A stretch of 64,000 nucleotides of DNA from Arctopsyche grandis (Eukaryota; Arthropoda; Insecta; Trichoptera; Hydropsychidae), in contig NC_135361.1 of assembly GCF_051622035.1 (NCBI RefSeq), positions 8,995,001-9,059,000 on the forward strand, read 5' to 3'. The notes beneath the pieces are model-generated. The model had not been told where the DNA came from. It made no database searches and saw only the letters and a list, made by a program, of their open reading frames with translations. This document shows positions 1-11,108 of this stretch, piece by piece (within the stretch, counting starts at the first letter, position 1; each line of letters begins with the position of its first letter). The position numbers were made by a program, and so were the translations under genes.

Positions 1-400
1 TTTATTTATATGCTAAATATAATAAAGTATTTCATAAGAGGAATATGTGTACTTCAATATTATAGACAATTGTTGTATTAGGAGTAATAATACATATGTT
101 GGTTCTATGGAGTTTCAAAATCATAAAACAAAAAGTAAACTATATGAAGGTTTATTAGTTATAATTAGTTCCAAAACACTAGTATAAAATAAACTAGTAT
201 AAAAATTTACAATATTGTTAGCTTGAGTAACAATCACGTCATTGCGATATATGTATGTATGTGTAATAAGTGAAATCGATCATTTTTATAAAATTGTAAT
301 TATTAACCAAAAGCAATTACTAACCACATCATCCTTGATCCTTATCTTGAAGTTGGCAAGAAGGGAAGTCGTCTTATATTGTTTATATGTAATATAGTAG
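1..400. other. A+T-rich sequence with no recognised gene
   Basis: No coding signal or repeat family was recognised. The stretch is A+T rich with short TATG-type simple repeats near 245-265. Confidence 0.5.
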
Positions 401-673
401 TCAGTTGTTGACACAGAGCGTGGTCGATGTCGAGTATGGATAAAATGTTGTAGTCATGACCGTCGAAACGGGTGCTCTAATTGGACAAATAAATATTTCG
501 TATGTGCTTCCATCTGTTGGTTTGAATAATGGTCTTGTCCATTCCTGATGCTGCTTTCGTGCAACCTTTTTGTCCACTAATCCCCTCCTACTCTTCCATT
601 CAATGCGTCCTACGAAGTCCTCTCCAGGACTGTCCAGGATCACTAAGTAGTGCTGAGAGGAACGACATTTCAA
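401..673 (-). CDS. Candidate terminal coding exon, product not recognised
   Basis: On the minus strand an open frame of about 90 codons runs from a good 3' splice site (TTGCAG just upstream, at 674-679 on the plus strand) to a stop at 401. The reading begins LKCRSSQHYLV, contains VGRIEWKSRRG and ends STTLCVNN. Composition is balanced and unlike the surrounding A+T-rich DNA, which suggests real or recently lost coding function. I do not recognise the family. It could be the last exon of a gene starting further right, or part of a transposon. No preceding exon was found, and no clear AATAAA follows the stop. Confidence 0.35.
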   Translation of the reverse strand: MKCRSSQHYLVILDSPGEDFVGRIEWKSRRGLVDKKVARKQHQEWTRPLFKPTDGSTYEIFICPIRAPVSTVMTTTFYPYSTSTTLCVNN

Positions 674-903
674 CTGCAACTACGCAATATGTAAGATATA
701 TCTTTAAATTATGTAGAATATCATATGTGTGCATGTTCAAACATAAATACATATGGACAGAAATATTGTTTAAATAACACTGAGCAACAAAAAATCACGT
801 TTTGTACCCACCGAAGCAGAGACTAATCAATCTGTACTGAGTTTGACTCACTAAATTAAAATATGACAAAGGTGTTGGTTGATTTTTTCTCATTTATGAT
901 ATA

Positions 904-1128
904 CTAGTTGTTTTACCTGGCTTCGCTCAGCATTTGTAATATAAACAGCGTAAACATGGCGAATCTAATAGTAAATATTAATTTGTTTTTTTATTAAATT
1001 TATTTAAATCGAAAAAAAAATCGACTCATCGTCATAGAAATTTTGACTTGTTTACAAAATTCCCAAACAAAGATATATACATACTTACATACACAAAGAC
1101 TCATTGGAAATTATATATTAGATGAGCG
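904..1128 (-). mobile_element. Helitron-like non-autonomous element with CTAG end (copy 1)
   Basis: Read on the minus strand the element ends in a GC-rich block like GCGAAGCC followed by CTAG then T, the usual 3' terminus of insect Helitrons. Its other end carries a block close to GAAATTATATATTAGA, shared with the copies near 7.8-8.4 kb and 13.5-13.9 kb. No protein is encoded. Confidence 0.5.
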
Positions 1129-1272
1129 TTTAAAAATATGCGAAATTTTTATAAATTTTTGGCTTTTGCAGTGTTTAACTGAAATTTTAGTATTGTTGTG
1201 CTATAATTGAGTATTAGAATCAACCATCATGTGTTTTTCTATTGATTGTGATTTTTATTGCAATAAAATATG

Positions 1273-1615
1273 TATATTCTATTTTATAACCTTTTTCCAA
1301 TATTTCCAATATTTTTATACTTTAGTTTAGTTATGTAATGTGCTATTTAATCATGTTATAGCTTTCATTCTTTTCCTTTTCATTTGTTTATTTTGTATTT
1401 ACCTTTTTCATTTGTTTTATATTTGTAAATTTCAATTTCTTCTTATATTCTATTTTATAACCTTTTTCCAATATTTCCAATATTTTTATACTTTAGTTTA
1501 GTTATGTATTGTGCTATTTAATCATGTTATAGCTTTCATTATTTTCCTTTTCATTTGCTTATTTTGTATTTATCTTTTTCATATTTTTTATAATCTTTGT
1601 AAAAATCTGTTATTG
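1273..1615 (+). repeat. Tandem duplication of about 171 bp inside a LINE-tail-like repeat
   Basis: A unit beginning TATATTCTATTTTATAACC at about 1273 starts again at about 1444 with only a few differences over most of its length. The same T-rich block recurs at about 43475-43545, followed there by the same A-rich end. Confidence 0.7.
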
Positions 1616-1722
1616 GACTCGGATGTTACATATATTATATATTTACTATTTGTTTTTTATACATATCTACATCCTGTTGTCTGTTGATTTTTCAATAAAT
1701 AAAATAAAATAAAATAAATAAT
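1616..1722 (+). repeat. Non-LTR retrotransposon 3' end with AAATA-type tail
   Basis: A block with GGACTCGGATGTTACATATA and CTGTTGATTTTTCAATAAAT ends in repeated AAAT. It is repeated nearly unchanged at about 43555-43670. The A-rich simple tail suggests the 3' end of a LINE or SINE; the clade cannot be told from this part. Confidence 0.5.
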
Positions 1723-2109
1723 TGACTATCTTACGAATTTTAAAAGTCAAACATATATTTTATTTTTACACATCTCGAGCTATCATGCCTTTATTAGACA
1801 ACTTGTATAGACTTACGTTTACAAGGGTTGGTTTTCAATCTCAATATTTTTTATTTTATCTGAACGTACTAGTTGAACAGTAAATGATTTTAAATTACAT
1901 TATGAAATGTTCTAGGCGAGGCACTTATCGCTTGTAAGCAGAGTGAGCAAGTGAGATGGAGTGATGCGCTCTTCATTCTTCATCTCGCTCTTGCATCATG
2001 TAACAGTCATGAACAACCGCATTTTTGGACTGAATTTAAAATCGTTTGCCGATTAATTAATACATATACATAATTAATTAATACATATTAATAAAAATAC
2101 AGTGATTTA

Positions 2110-2200
2110 TGTAATAATAAAATGCTGCATTATTTATAATTAATTGTCCAGGAAGGCGCATTGGGGTCTTCCTGTCAAGCCTTCCTGGTTATAATAAAAA
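2110..2200 (+). repeat. SINE 3'-tail fragment (CCAGGAAGGCGCATTGGGG block)
   Basis: The imperfect hairpin formed by CCAGGAAGGC and GCCTTCCTGG, followed by an A-rich end, is the same tail carried by the tRNA-headed SINE at 22192-22615. Only the tail is present here. Confidence 0.55.
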
Positions 2201-2720
2201 ACTAGATATAAAATTTCAGTTCAATAAACCAAAAGGTTTCTGAGAAAAACATAAAAAACATCGATTCTCTAGAGTAAAACTACTACTTCCGGTTCAGATA
2301 TAAATATTTGAAAAATATAAGATTACAGATATTATTATTTCTATTACATGTAAAAAAAATTTAATCCGATTCAGTCAGCGGTTTGGGAGATAATTGAATT
2401 CAAAAACTTAAAAAAAAGAGGACACCTATAAGGGGAGGTACCATTTCCGGTCAACTTAAAAATTTGAAAAAAATGTTCGTCATGTATATAAGAATTTTAG
2501 TACCCGATACCAAGTTTTGGTTCGATAGGACTAACGGTGTTCAAAAAATCCCCAAAACACACAGACACATACGCACACACAGACACACACACACACACAT
2601 TTTTTCTAGATCATGAAAACGTGATCAGTAATCGATTCTGAGTTCGAATCAGTCAAAATCTCGAGTTCGAATTTTCGCATGATCACAAAACATCATCTAT
2701 TGTTACTACGTACATAGATA
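2201..2720 (+). repeat. Degenerate repeat with CA-rich stretch, probably a LINE 3' end
   Basis: The stretch has a (CA)n-rich segment at about 2555-2600, then a distinctive tail with GATCATGAAAACGTGATCAG and ACTACGTACATAGATAAAG. Tails of this style occur at the 3' ends of non-LTR elements in several insects, but no coding part survives here. Confidence 0.35.
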
Positions 2721-3871
2721 AAGTAAAAATTACTTAATATTAATTTAATTTAATTACTGTGTTCTATCGGATTTTTCTTACACATTTGACCTGTTTTTAA
2801 TATTTATTTTATTATGTATATTTTCTTATTTATATTTATTTTCTTGTTTATATTATGCTATTTTGGTTTGGGTGGTTTTGTCCCCGCAATTTTGCCCCGC
2901 GCGGTTTTGTGACGGCGCCGCGACAGATATATTAACATTTTTCATTTGCTCCTTTGAGGATGAAGATTGTTATTTAATTATTGCCGTATGAATATACATA
3001 TAAGTGTGTACGTTGCCTGAGGTCAAAAACCTCACCCCTTGAGCATGAGGTCCAAGGATACGTCCTTTGTTCTTATTCGAGGATGTGCGCGTCCTGCGGA
3101 TGCTACAACAATATCCATTTCGGTGGCGGGGCGAGGGGCGTAAGGGTATGTTTATGGAGGCGTAATGAATGTATGCAAGCCTATTTATTCGCAACCACCC
3201 GCCCGCCCAACCCCACGCGGTTCTTGAGCGGTCAGAAGAAAAATGAAGGGTTGAGCTTAGTTTTATTTACGTGACAGACCCGGGAGCCCTCGGGATTAAA
3301 GAGGACGAAGGATAAGAAATGGGAGAGGAGTCCTCGCGAAATAACTCGCTATATATTAAACGTCTCGACGTTCCCGCCTATCGTCGATGCTGCATTCTAT
3401 AAAGCTAGACGCACATAAAACGGTATTATGCGATTTATTTTTATACAAGAGCTCTCATCTAGCCGTGTATGTACCTATACAGTACCATGGCTTTGCAAAC
3501 TTTTTTAATATACACATACATATGTATGTATGTACATATGTAAATAGAGGGGCGTAATTTTGCAAACTCAAAACTCGTCAAAGTTTTCCTTTTCTTCTTC
3601 TATGTGTATTCTTCTGTAGCCACTGGAACTTTTCGAATTTTATTTAATTCAAACCAGCAGTTTACTTTCAAAATTTGCCTCCTTGTACGAGTTATTTGAG
3701 CATTTGTACAAGTATAATATATGTAGATGATTCCGCTAAAAAATTATACCAGTTTGTTCCCCTTCAGAAGTAGCAGTATGTATTTAGCGGTCACTTATTG
3801 AAACATTATCCTTTCTGTGAAACTTTATATGATATTATATAAAGAACTTTTATATTATATATGTATAATAT
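2721..3871. other. Unassigned intergenic sequence with a GC-richer block
   Basis: From about 2870 to 3420 base composition rises to near-even, with overlapping open frames on both strands of up to 97 codons (for example 2981-3274 +). They overlap each other in opposite directions and show no domain I recognise, so I do not call a gene. The rest is A+T rich with TACATA simple repeats near 3515. Confidence 0.4.
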
Positions 3872-4315
3872 TGATACGTAGGGGTGGGTGGAGGATTCAA
3901 GTAAAAGGCCAACAGTCGTTTCACAGCATTTATTGATGATTAAGGAGATACACGCACTGGCAGTGCTCAGTCCAGAATGACCTGATATCGCCTACGTACC
4001 GCCTTATAAAGGGTAGATCTCTCAGGACGTCTAATCTGTTTACCTGTTGTATAGTCACGTATTCGGAAATGTATTTCTACGACATTGGGTCTCCCCGTAC
4101 CGAATCTGAGAAAGGACTAATAACGGTCATTGTTTAGCCTAAATGCACTTAGAGTCCAGATATAATCCTGGAAGTAAGTGCAAGCACTTAGTTAATCCGT
4201 TAACAGATATCCGTTGGTCTAAGTGCAAGCACTTAGTTAATCCGTTAACAGATAACCCTTGAACGGTCACATAGTCTCTGGGATTCTATTCGCTTAATCC
4301 GCGGCCTACGTAACA
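3872..4315 (-). mobile_element. Solo LTR of an LTR retrotransposon (fossil)
   Basis: The unit begins TGATACGTAGG and ends CTACGTAACA, so on the minus strand it runs TGTTACGTAG..TATCA, with the TG..CA ends of an LTR. It is flanked on both sides by the 4-bp direct repeat ATAT. Read on the minus strand it holds a TATA-like TTATAAGG and an AATAAATG polyadenylation-type signal. Two copies of a block of about 45 bp (CTAAGTGCAAGCACTTAG and following) lie inside. A 4-bp target duplication fits Ty3/gypsy elements, but no internal coding region is present to confirm this. Matching flanks suggest a fairly young insertion. Confidence 0.65.
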
Positions 4316-4419
4316 ATATTATTTTGAGACCTTTTAAGGCAAATATATTTACAAAGAGTTGCGTAGTACGTGCTTTTTTAGATAGTTTTGAACATTAAAA
4401 AAACGCTGGACGTACTCCG

Positions 4420-4795
4420 GTACGTCAATTCTGTACCGCCACGTTCCTTTACAATCCTCACCCCCTGGAATGTCTTCGATGATATTTTATCCGGTACGAC
4501 CGTGATTAATCACTGTGATGGCGCCCCGCCACCTTTTATCGGCACCGGTACGCGACCCGGCATAATAATTTCAAAAATCAAAATAATTTTTACCACTTTT
4601 GCAATATTTTTCACCCAAGCTCGATGAAAAGGAGCGCTGTCTTGCATAAAAATGCTGTCAGGATCAAGGATACTACCAGGCTTTATGTGAGGCACCAGAT
4701 GTGTCTTTAGCACATTTAAATATTGGTCCCCATTCATGGACTCATTAACGAAATAAATGGGCCATTGTCTAGGGTAGATGTTGCATACACTTACT
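4420..4795 (-). mobile_element. Tc1/mariner-type transposase fragment
   Basis: On the minus strand the reading GPIYFVNESMNGDQYLNVL continues to HLVPHI and FMQDSAPFHRA. This matches the part of Tc1-type transposases around the second catalytic aspartate (the D of QD in the DDE/D triad). The frame is lost downstream of this motif, so the third catalytic residue is not seen. No terminal inverted repeats were found. This is a decayed partial copy of a plain DNA transposon. Confidence 0.7.
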
Positions 4796-5749
4796 AGTCA
4801 GTGTATACTGATTCGAGCATTACACTCTAACTGTTACATACATAAAACCCCATTAAATATTGTTCTAAATAGAAAAAAAATGCTTTATATTTTAATTCCC
4901 AAAAAAGTCATCTCTAGTTGTAAAAATCTTATAACAATAAGTTGATGGGTTTTTGTTATATTTCGACGATTTGTAGTTTCATCGCTTTTTTGGTGATCAT
5001 CATTAAGCTAGAATAGAGGATAAGAACTACATATACCTTGAAGAGGTCCTTATGCCGAAAAATAAACGAAATAAAAAACCATTTATGTATCACCAAACTT
5101 TAAACGAACGATCCCTTTACAAAACTTACAACGGCAAAAAGGTCTTATCTGTATTAAAAAAAGAGAGAAAAAGCTCTCGCGACACTTTTCAAGATTATTA
5201 AGAAATATTGTCCGTAAGTACTGAGCACTGGAAAAGTTGTTCAGGAATATTCAATATTTCGCTTTTAAAAAGGGAGACACTTTAATTAAAATTGTCTGTG
5301 TGTTTCGCAGTGTAAATGTTCTTTGTCGAGACACACTTTTGTTTTCGTATTTTCATTCACGATTCATTTCAATTAAAGTATGTGTACACAGTCTGCGCAA
5401 ACTGTGTGTGCAAAATGGTCCTAGATATGTAGCGTTTCTATTTTGAATCGTACAAAAGAATTTTTCCGACTGCAATACGCTCAAATATATTCGAGTGTGT
5501 ATTTATTTTCCCGAGCTTCCACAATTTTCTCATACGTCTTCTATTATAAATATTTAATACGAGGACACGGTTTGAAATCCCCTTCATTTTGAAAATTACG
5601 TTCCCACAGTAGACGTGTAATTGAAAATGTCTCGTGGCTTGGCGTCTTATTACAGACGTTTATTGATTTTTGATACGAACAACATTACTCTTTTCATAGT
5701 AAAAGAACTAACCTTTTCAAAACCATCCATAATTTTAGTACCATGAATT
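4796..5749. other. Intergenic A+T-rich sequence
   Basis: No gene or repeat family was recognised. Short open frames here have no recognisable motif. Confidence 0.4.
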
Positions 5750-5934
5750 TGTCATTTATTAATTTAAATTTTACTGTAATCCCGGGACGAAGCTAAAATT
5801 CGAATGAAACTACTTTATTAATTACAAAGAGCAACAAAAAAATACATGTTCAACCAAAAATTTCCGTATTTCACAAATGTTTACAAAAACGATACAATAG
5901 GTGTATAATATACAGTTCAAAATGAGTCTTTGTA

Positions 5935-6297
5935 TAAAAACAAGTTAAGAAACCTAATCAAATAAAATTATATCGCGCGTTCATATTACCATTATTAACC
6001 CATGCTTTATCTGTATGGAATAAAGCCTCGAACACTAACCTTTCCAAGCTCCAAGTAATACAAAATAAATCCCTACAAATAATTTATAATACACCCATAT
6101 ATACTAACTTGAAAAAACTGCATGCCATATATAATAATCCGTTTGTTACAGACATTACTAACAAATTAACCAGTAGATTCTATGATAGAATCACTAATAA
6201 CCATACTAACACACTTGTGAAGGGTCTCGGTGGTTATAACAAAATGTCTATACCCTTCAGGTATAAACACAGATTAAATAAACAAAATCTGCTTTAG
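5935..6297 (+). mobile_element. C-terminal end of a Jockey-like LINE ORF2
   Basis: Translation in shifting frames gives FILPLLTHALSVWNKASNTN, then LSKLQVIQNKSLQIIYNTP. This is the region just after the reverse transcriptase domain in Jockey-group LINEs (compare LTYASPVWS..LQVVQNKCLR). The last stretch ends KHRLNKQNLL and a stop at 6297. Upstream the frame is degraded; no endonuclease or catalytic FADD box is present. The element is a 5'-truncated, inactive copy. Confidence 0.65.
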
Positions 6298-6429
6298 GTC
6301 ATTAACTTTAGAGAGTCTTTAATTAATATTATGTATTAGATGTATTATGAGCATTTTTAAGAATTTTAAATAGGTTTTTGAGCTATTTTTCCTATTATGC
6401 TGTACATTACATTAGAATAATATAATACT

Positions 6430-7465
6430 ATGATTACTAACAAAATTAAATTAAAATTGTAAAATTGAAAATGATCAGCAGATCAGTAGCTATTAAAATA
6501 GATATAAGATGTATTGTGAACATAATTTCGTAATAATAAAAAGCATTTAAAAATCAAGTTGAGAAACCAGAATGTAATACTCGTTAACAATACAAAGCCC
6601 ATACACTGACAATGAAATGGATAAATATTTACAATGAAGTATTGTAATCGTTATAATTTCACTAACGAGTTCAAATTTGTAATCAGGACGCGTTTCATCC
6701 ACCTCGCAATCGGAACGTCCTTTAAAAGTCCGCGCTTGTTGCCAGGGTTGAGATTTGCAAATTTTCCACCCCTCCCCACCCCCGTCTATAAGTCCATTGA
6801 AATCTTTGTCAGAAATGAATGAGGGTGGGGGTTCGGTATGAGCAAAATGTACTCGGACTCGAGTTTATGGCTGTCACGTTGTGTTTACCGCTGTACATGC
6901 CTACTGTGACAGGGCTAAAGTTTTTCAAGTCCTGACAAATTGTTACTGACTCCAGGGATTTAATTTGGGATCCCGCACGACGATGCCGAATAATGGGCGC
7001 CGAGTCGGAAAAAAAGAGATGGCGAAAATGAAATCCCAAAACGGAAAAAGCACGAATTCGAAAGCGGACAAGATGAAAGAGCCGATCGAGGACAAGCAAG
7101 AAATTCGACACTACAAAAAATATTACTTATATGTATGTATAATATATAATATATGTATGTTCGCATACCTTTTAATAGTAGAAAAAATGTAATCTGATGT
7201 GGGTGAATTGAATTATATAAAATCATTAGTTGATTGTATACGTACGTCAGCCCTCAATCAATTCAATAAAAGAAACCTGAAAGAAAATTAACTTTAAGCA
7301 ATTTTATTATCTTGTATAACACGCTCGTATACAAAATCGATTTATGTCATCACGGATATAAAAAATGTACTCATGATAATTACATCCAATATTCCAAACT
7401 AGCGTTTCTCAATCGGGATCCACGTGACCTTCTTGGAGCCCCAGATCATTTCAAAGAAAGCACAA
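6430..7465. other. Unassigned sequence with G-rich and polar-frame block
   Basis: A less A+T-rich block (6690-7110) has open frames on both strands, including a lysine-rich frame at 6965-7192 (+). I recognise no domain. The opposing frames and lack of splice context argue against a conserved gene. Confidence 0.35.
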
Positions 7466-7640
7466 GCAGCAGCGTGGACTATAACGCTTTCGAACACAGT
7501 TGTCACGGGCTCGAATCCCGAGTTGCTGCTGGCCAGAACTCGGTTTGTATCTCCAGGTCAATCGTTTCCTAACATAGATTGCTGATTTACCGGATTTGAA
7601 TGGTGAGTAAATTTTATACTAAAGTTTATATTTCATTGCA
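7466..7640 (+). mobile_element. tRNA-derived SINE, tail missing
   Basis: The head has a B-box-like GGGCTCGAATCCC preceded by an A-box-like segment, followed by the family's conserved body (CTGGCCAGA, then CTCCAGGTCAATCGTTTCCT). The body matches the copies at 22192, 30812 and 46515, but the hairpin tail is absent. Confidence 0.6.
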
Positions 7641-7805
7641 TTTCTCACACCTTATCTCGTTGGACCTGGATTTAGTCTAGTTGTTTATCTTCTTTCAAAA
7701 GTTCGTAGCCGTCGTGATATTGTCAATAGAGGTGATCTTCACTTGTTGCTGACAATATTGAAACTAGACATAAATAAATTTGCATTAGGCACAAAGATTA
7801 TATTA

Positions 7806-8246
7806 ATCTAATATATAATTTCGAAAGAGACTTTGCATAATATAACCTTCGTTCTTTGGTTCAAAAACAACACATTCCATTTTTTTTTTTTTTATTCGTA
7901 GGCGCCGATTCGCTTCTTTTCGATTCAAAGGATTCGAAGTCCCCGGGGGCGAAGGCGTCGAGGACGAAAGCCCCGGGGGGGGAGGGCTCCGGGGCGAAGG
8001 CTCCGGGGGGCACCGGGGGTGATGGCGCCGAGGGTGAAGGCGCCGGGGGGGCCGCCGGCTTCTGGTATACATATAATTTTGAAAGAGACTTAGTATACAT
8101 TTATGTTTTTTTGTTCATGAAAGTCAATTTAATAAAAAAATACAAATGAGTATTCAAATAAATTTAATAAAATGTTTACTATTAGATTAGTCATGTTTAA
8201 GCGGTTTATATTACAAATACCGAGCGAAGCCGGGTAAAACCACTAG
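7806..8246 (+). mobile_element. Helitron-like element with G-rich internal block (copy 2)
   Basis: The left part has TCTAATATATAATTTCGAAA, and the right end reads GCGAAGCCGGGTAAAACCA then CTAG and T. A strongly G-rich block of about 150 bp (7935-8065) is made of imperfect GGCGAAGG/GGGGG units. The open frames through it read as a low-complexity glycine-alanine peptide and are not taken as a gene. A second copy of the TTTTGAAAGAGACT block near 8077 suggests internal duplication. Confidence 0.55.
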
Positions 8247-8247
8247 T

Positions 8248-8418
8248 ACCTTATATACAAGTGGTTTTATCTAGTAAATATTTTATTAAATTTATTTGAA
8301 TAGTTTTATTTCATTTAAATTTATTTGAATATTCATTTGTTTTTTCATTAAATCTAACGTCACGGATTCTACCAAACCTTACATACAAAGTCTCTTTCAA
8401 AATTATACATTAGATTAT
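8248..8418 (-). mobile_element. Helitron-like element in inverted orientation (copy 3)
   Basis: Directly after copy 2 a related sequence runs the other way: AAATATTTTATTAAATTTAT at the left and TCTCTTTCAAAATTATACAT at the right. The pair forms an imperfect inverted repeat. Confidence 0.45.
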
Positions 8419-8419
8419 A

Positions 8420-8530
8420 TAATTACGTATTTTATTTTATTTTATTTATTTTAAAAAAATCAATACCACAGAGACTTGACAGGTTGCCCCAAAGCGTCAA
8501 TGTGATTATAATACAAATAATAAAAACTAT
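8420..8530 (-). repeat. Inverted SINE/LINE tail
   Basis: Reverse-complemented, this gives GGGGCAACCTGTCAAG followed by an A-rich AAATA tail, a diverged form of the hairpin tail at 2150-2200 and 22545-22615. A poor A-rich stretch follows to about 8650. Confidence 0.4.
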
Positions 8531-8999
8531 AAAAAAAACATCATAAAAAAATAATAAAAATCATAAATAAAAAAATAATAAAAATCATAAATAAAAAAAA
8601 AACATCATAAAAAAATTATAAAAATCAAGTTATAAATATGTACACAAAATAAAAACAAAGAAATAAGATTGATGAAAAATTTTTATCGTGCTATTGTACA
8701 TAAATACATGAGAAATATATTTTGTAATTTTTCATTGATTTTTCTATCAACTATTACAGGGAAGGGGAGGGGCATAGAAACATGAGTGACATAACTTCAA
8801 TGCCACATTTCTAAAAAGTTTAAGAAACGCTAATCCAGGCAATCGAAACTGAGTTGTTGATTATACTTATTAAAATTCTGACTTAATATTGATGAATAGT
8901 TTGACCCAGCAGTATATGTACGTGTCAGCTTCTACATATATATTTATATTGTTTTATACATACATATAAACCAGGAAGGCCTATCTAACAATTATTTTT

Positions 9000-9298
9000 A
9001 TACAGTATTATAGAGACATCTATGGAAAAATTTGATATAACTAATATTTCGACAAATACATACATTTTACGGAGTGGGTATCATATTTACATATACATAA
9101 TATTAGAGAATTCAAGATACTATTATGTTTCATTGAAATCACATAAATAGGACAAACTCTGATAGGAAACGATCGACCTGGAATCACATAGATACATATA
9201 TCCAGAGTCTGGCCAGCAATACCGGGCCAGCGAATGAATTCATGACAACTCAGTTGAAAGCATTACACGTCATTCACTGAGCTATGTTGCTGGTTATG
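9000..9298 (-). mobile_element. tRNA-derived SINE, minus orientation
   Basis: Reverse-complemented, the order is tRNA-like head (ending near 9298), body with GACTCTGG, CCAGGTCGATCGTTTCCTAT and CAGAGTTTG, then a tail with CATAGATGTCTCTATAA. This is the family body seen in four other copies here. Confidence 0.6.
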
Positions 9299-9929
9299 TA
9301 TATACATAATTATAGTATAAAAAAATCTTAGCACGCATCTACTTGTGATTCATTAGTATATTTTACTACACATTTACTGTCTATAGATTTATTTGGTTAG
9401 GATCTCCTCACGTGGACTTGATCTCATCAATCAGCTACGTTATAATTGACACATTCCTATATCTACAAGTGTTCCGTTATTTTTTTTTCGTTGAGCTAAG
9501 AGAATCGTGTGGCGACCATTTGATCTGTATGCGGTCACTATTGAAATTGACACGATTCCCTGAAACCATGAAAATTTTCACAATTCGTGCGAGTTAGTTT
9601 TAATTTTTTATCTTATTCGAATCGCCTTATAAACGGGTTTCACGACTACCGTTATCCGTCGACGTCCACAAAATATTGAATATCCAAATAACCCGACGAC
9701 GTACATATTTCATTTTCATATTTTACTCACAAACAGTCACACAATGTTGTGTTCCGTTAGCGAACATTTCCTTAAAATTTTCCGAAAATGAATTAGAGCA
9801 ACTCGAGTGTCTAGTTATATAGATCGTTAGAAAATCGAATATATTATAGTGATTTCGAAATAAAATCAGTGCTCTACGGGTTTCGATGTCAACGATTTTG
9901 AATCAGTTTGTATTATAATATACAACATA

Positions 9930-11108
9930 ATGCCTGGTGTATATTATACAGTATTTGTTTTGTTTAGTATTATGTGTTGTGTTTCTTCGAAATGTAACAA
10001 TTCAAACATCGAGGAAATAACTAGACGTTCTTTCGAATTGGATCAAGAAAGCTTTGAAAATTCCCACATTCTAAATCGACAAAAAAGACAACTGCTTTTT
10101 CCCGTTGCTACACTTCTACAGGTATTTATTTTTATATTTAGATACAATTTGATAAATAGTAGTCTTTATTAAATTGCATATTATTTATTTTAGTGTTCAT
10201 TTCTCATGGCGACACCAGTTCAGTTGACCAGGTACAACATGTTTTTAAATCAAGGCTTTCAGCTGAATTTCATGCTGCCAAATATGCGATCTCAATTGCC
10301 GGTATCGTTTCTGGGTGTGCCGCCAATTATCGATGTAGCCAGATCGAGAACAAAAAGGGAAAACTTGGAAAACTCCAACATGGCCGGAAAATTCTCAATG
10401 AACCACGAACCGGAAGCGGAGCTCGATGTATTCACTTCGGAAAACATGTACTTTTTTATGGGAAAAGCGCTTGAAAGGTATATTTATTTAGTTAATTAAC
10501 CTTTGAACTGCTGAAAGATCCTTCTATCCTACAGCACTCTTTTGAAGTACTTAAATCTTCCCCCTTCCTTTCCGCCCACTCTTTATGTACAACGGTTATC
10601 TGTTTGAATGTTGGAAAAACATCAAAATCATGCTTTGAAGCTACACAATTGGCATGTAATTTTATTATTTGTTTTTTCAGCTATGGATACAATGGGACTG
10701 AGTGCGTGTTGCATTCCATTTGCCAATTAGCGAAAATTCCGTTTCAGAAGAATGAGGATCTTCTACATGAAATTGTACATTTCATTATGACGTAAGCAAT
10801 TTCATCACACTTATTGAATTTTTCTATTGGTTTTGTTTTTATTTTATTTTTTCATTTACTTTTTCAGACCATCTGAACACGATGAGGTTGCTGTGACAAG
10901 AAACGATACGAATACTGATCGATTGTTTGGCAATAAGTACTCTAGAAAATTGCCTCAAGTTACACATAAATTTAATGACTATTTGGAAGCGGAAAATGCT
11001 GGAAAATCTGATAAAAACTGCGATGAATTGTATAAATTTTGTACGACGTCACCATTAGAAAAATTTTCAGAACTCGTATACGAAAATGATAATGATTTAG
11101 ATGATTGA
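9930..11108 (+). CDS. DM4/DM12-family secreted protein, gene 1
   Basis: Four exons at 9930-10121, 10194-10477, 10681-10791 and 10868-11108 join into 275 codons with GT..AG borders. The protein starts with a signal peptide (MPGVYYTVFVLFSIMCCVSS), followed by a dibasic NRQKRQLLFP motif that could be a cleavage site. The DM4/DM12 core is FPVATLLQCSFLMATPVQL near residues 57-75 and GYNGTECVLHSICQLAKIP near 161-179, ending HEIVHFIMTPSE. The two cysteines of ECVLHSIC and two later ones (NCDELYKFC) are typical of the family. The codon joining Thr to Pro-Ser is split AC|A by the last intron, as in the other three family members here. The start was chosen because it gives the signal peptide. The acidic C-terminal extension is longer than in genes 3 and 4. 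The biochemical role of the family is unknown to me. Confidence 0.85.

Noticed and set aside
2970-3274. Overlapping frames with several cysteines, suggesting a small secreted or zinc-finger protein
   Set aside because: Frames on opposite strands overlap almost fully, there is no signal peptide, domain or splice context, and cysteine spacing is irregular.
7856-8149. Gly/Ala/Pro-rich frames on both strands
   Set aside because: Produced by the G-rich repeat block of a Helitron-like element; low complexity and open on both strands.
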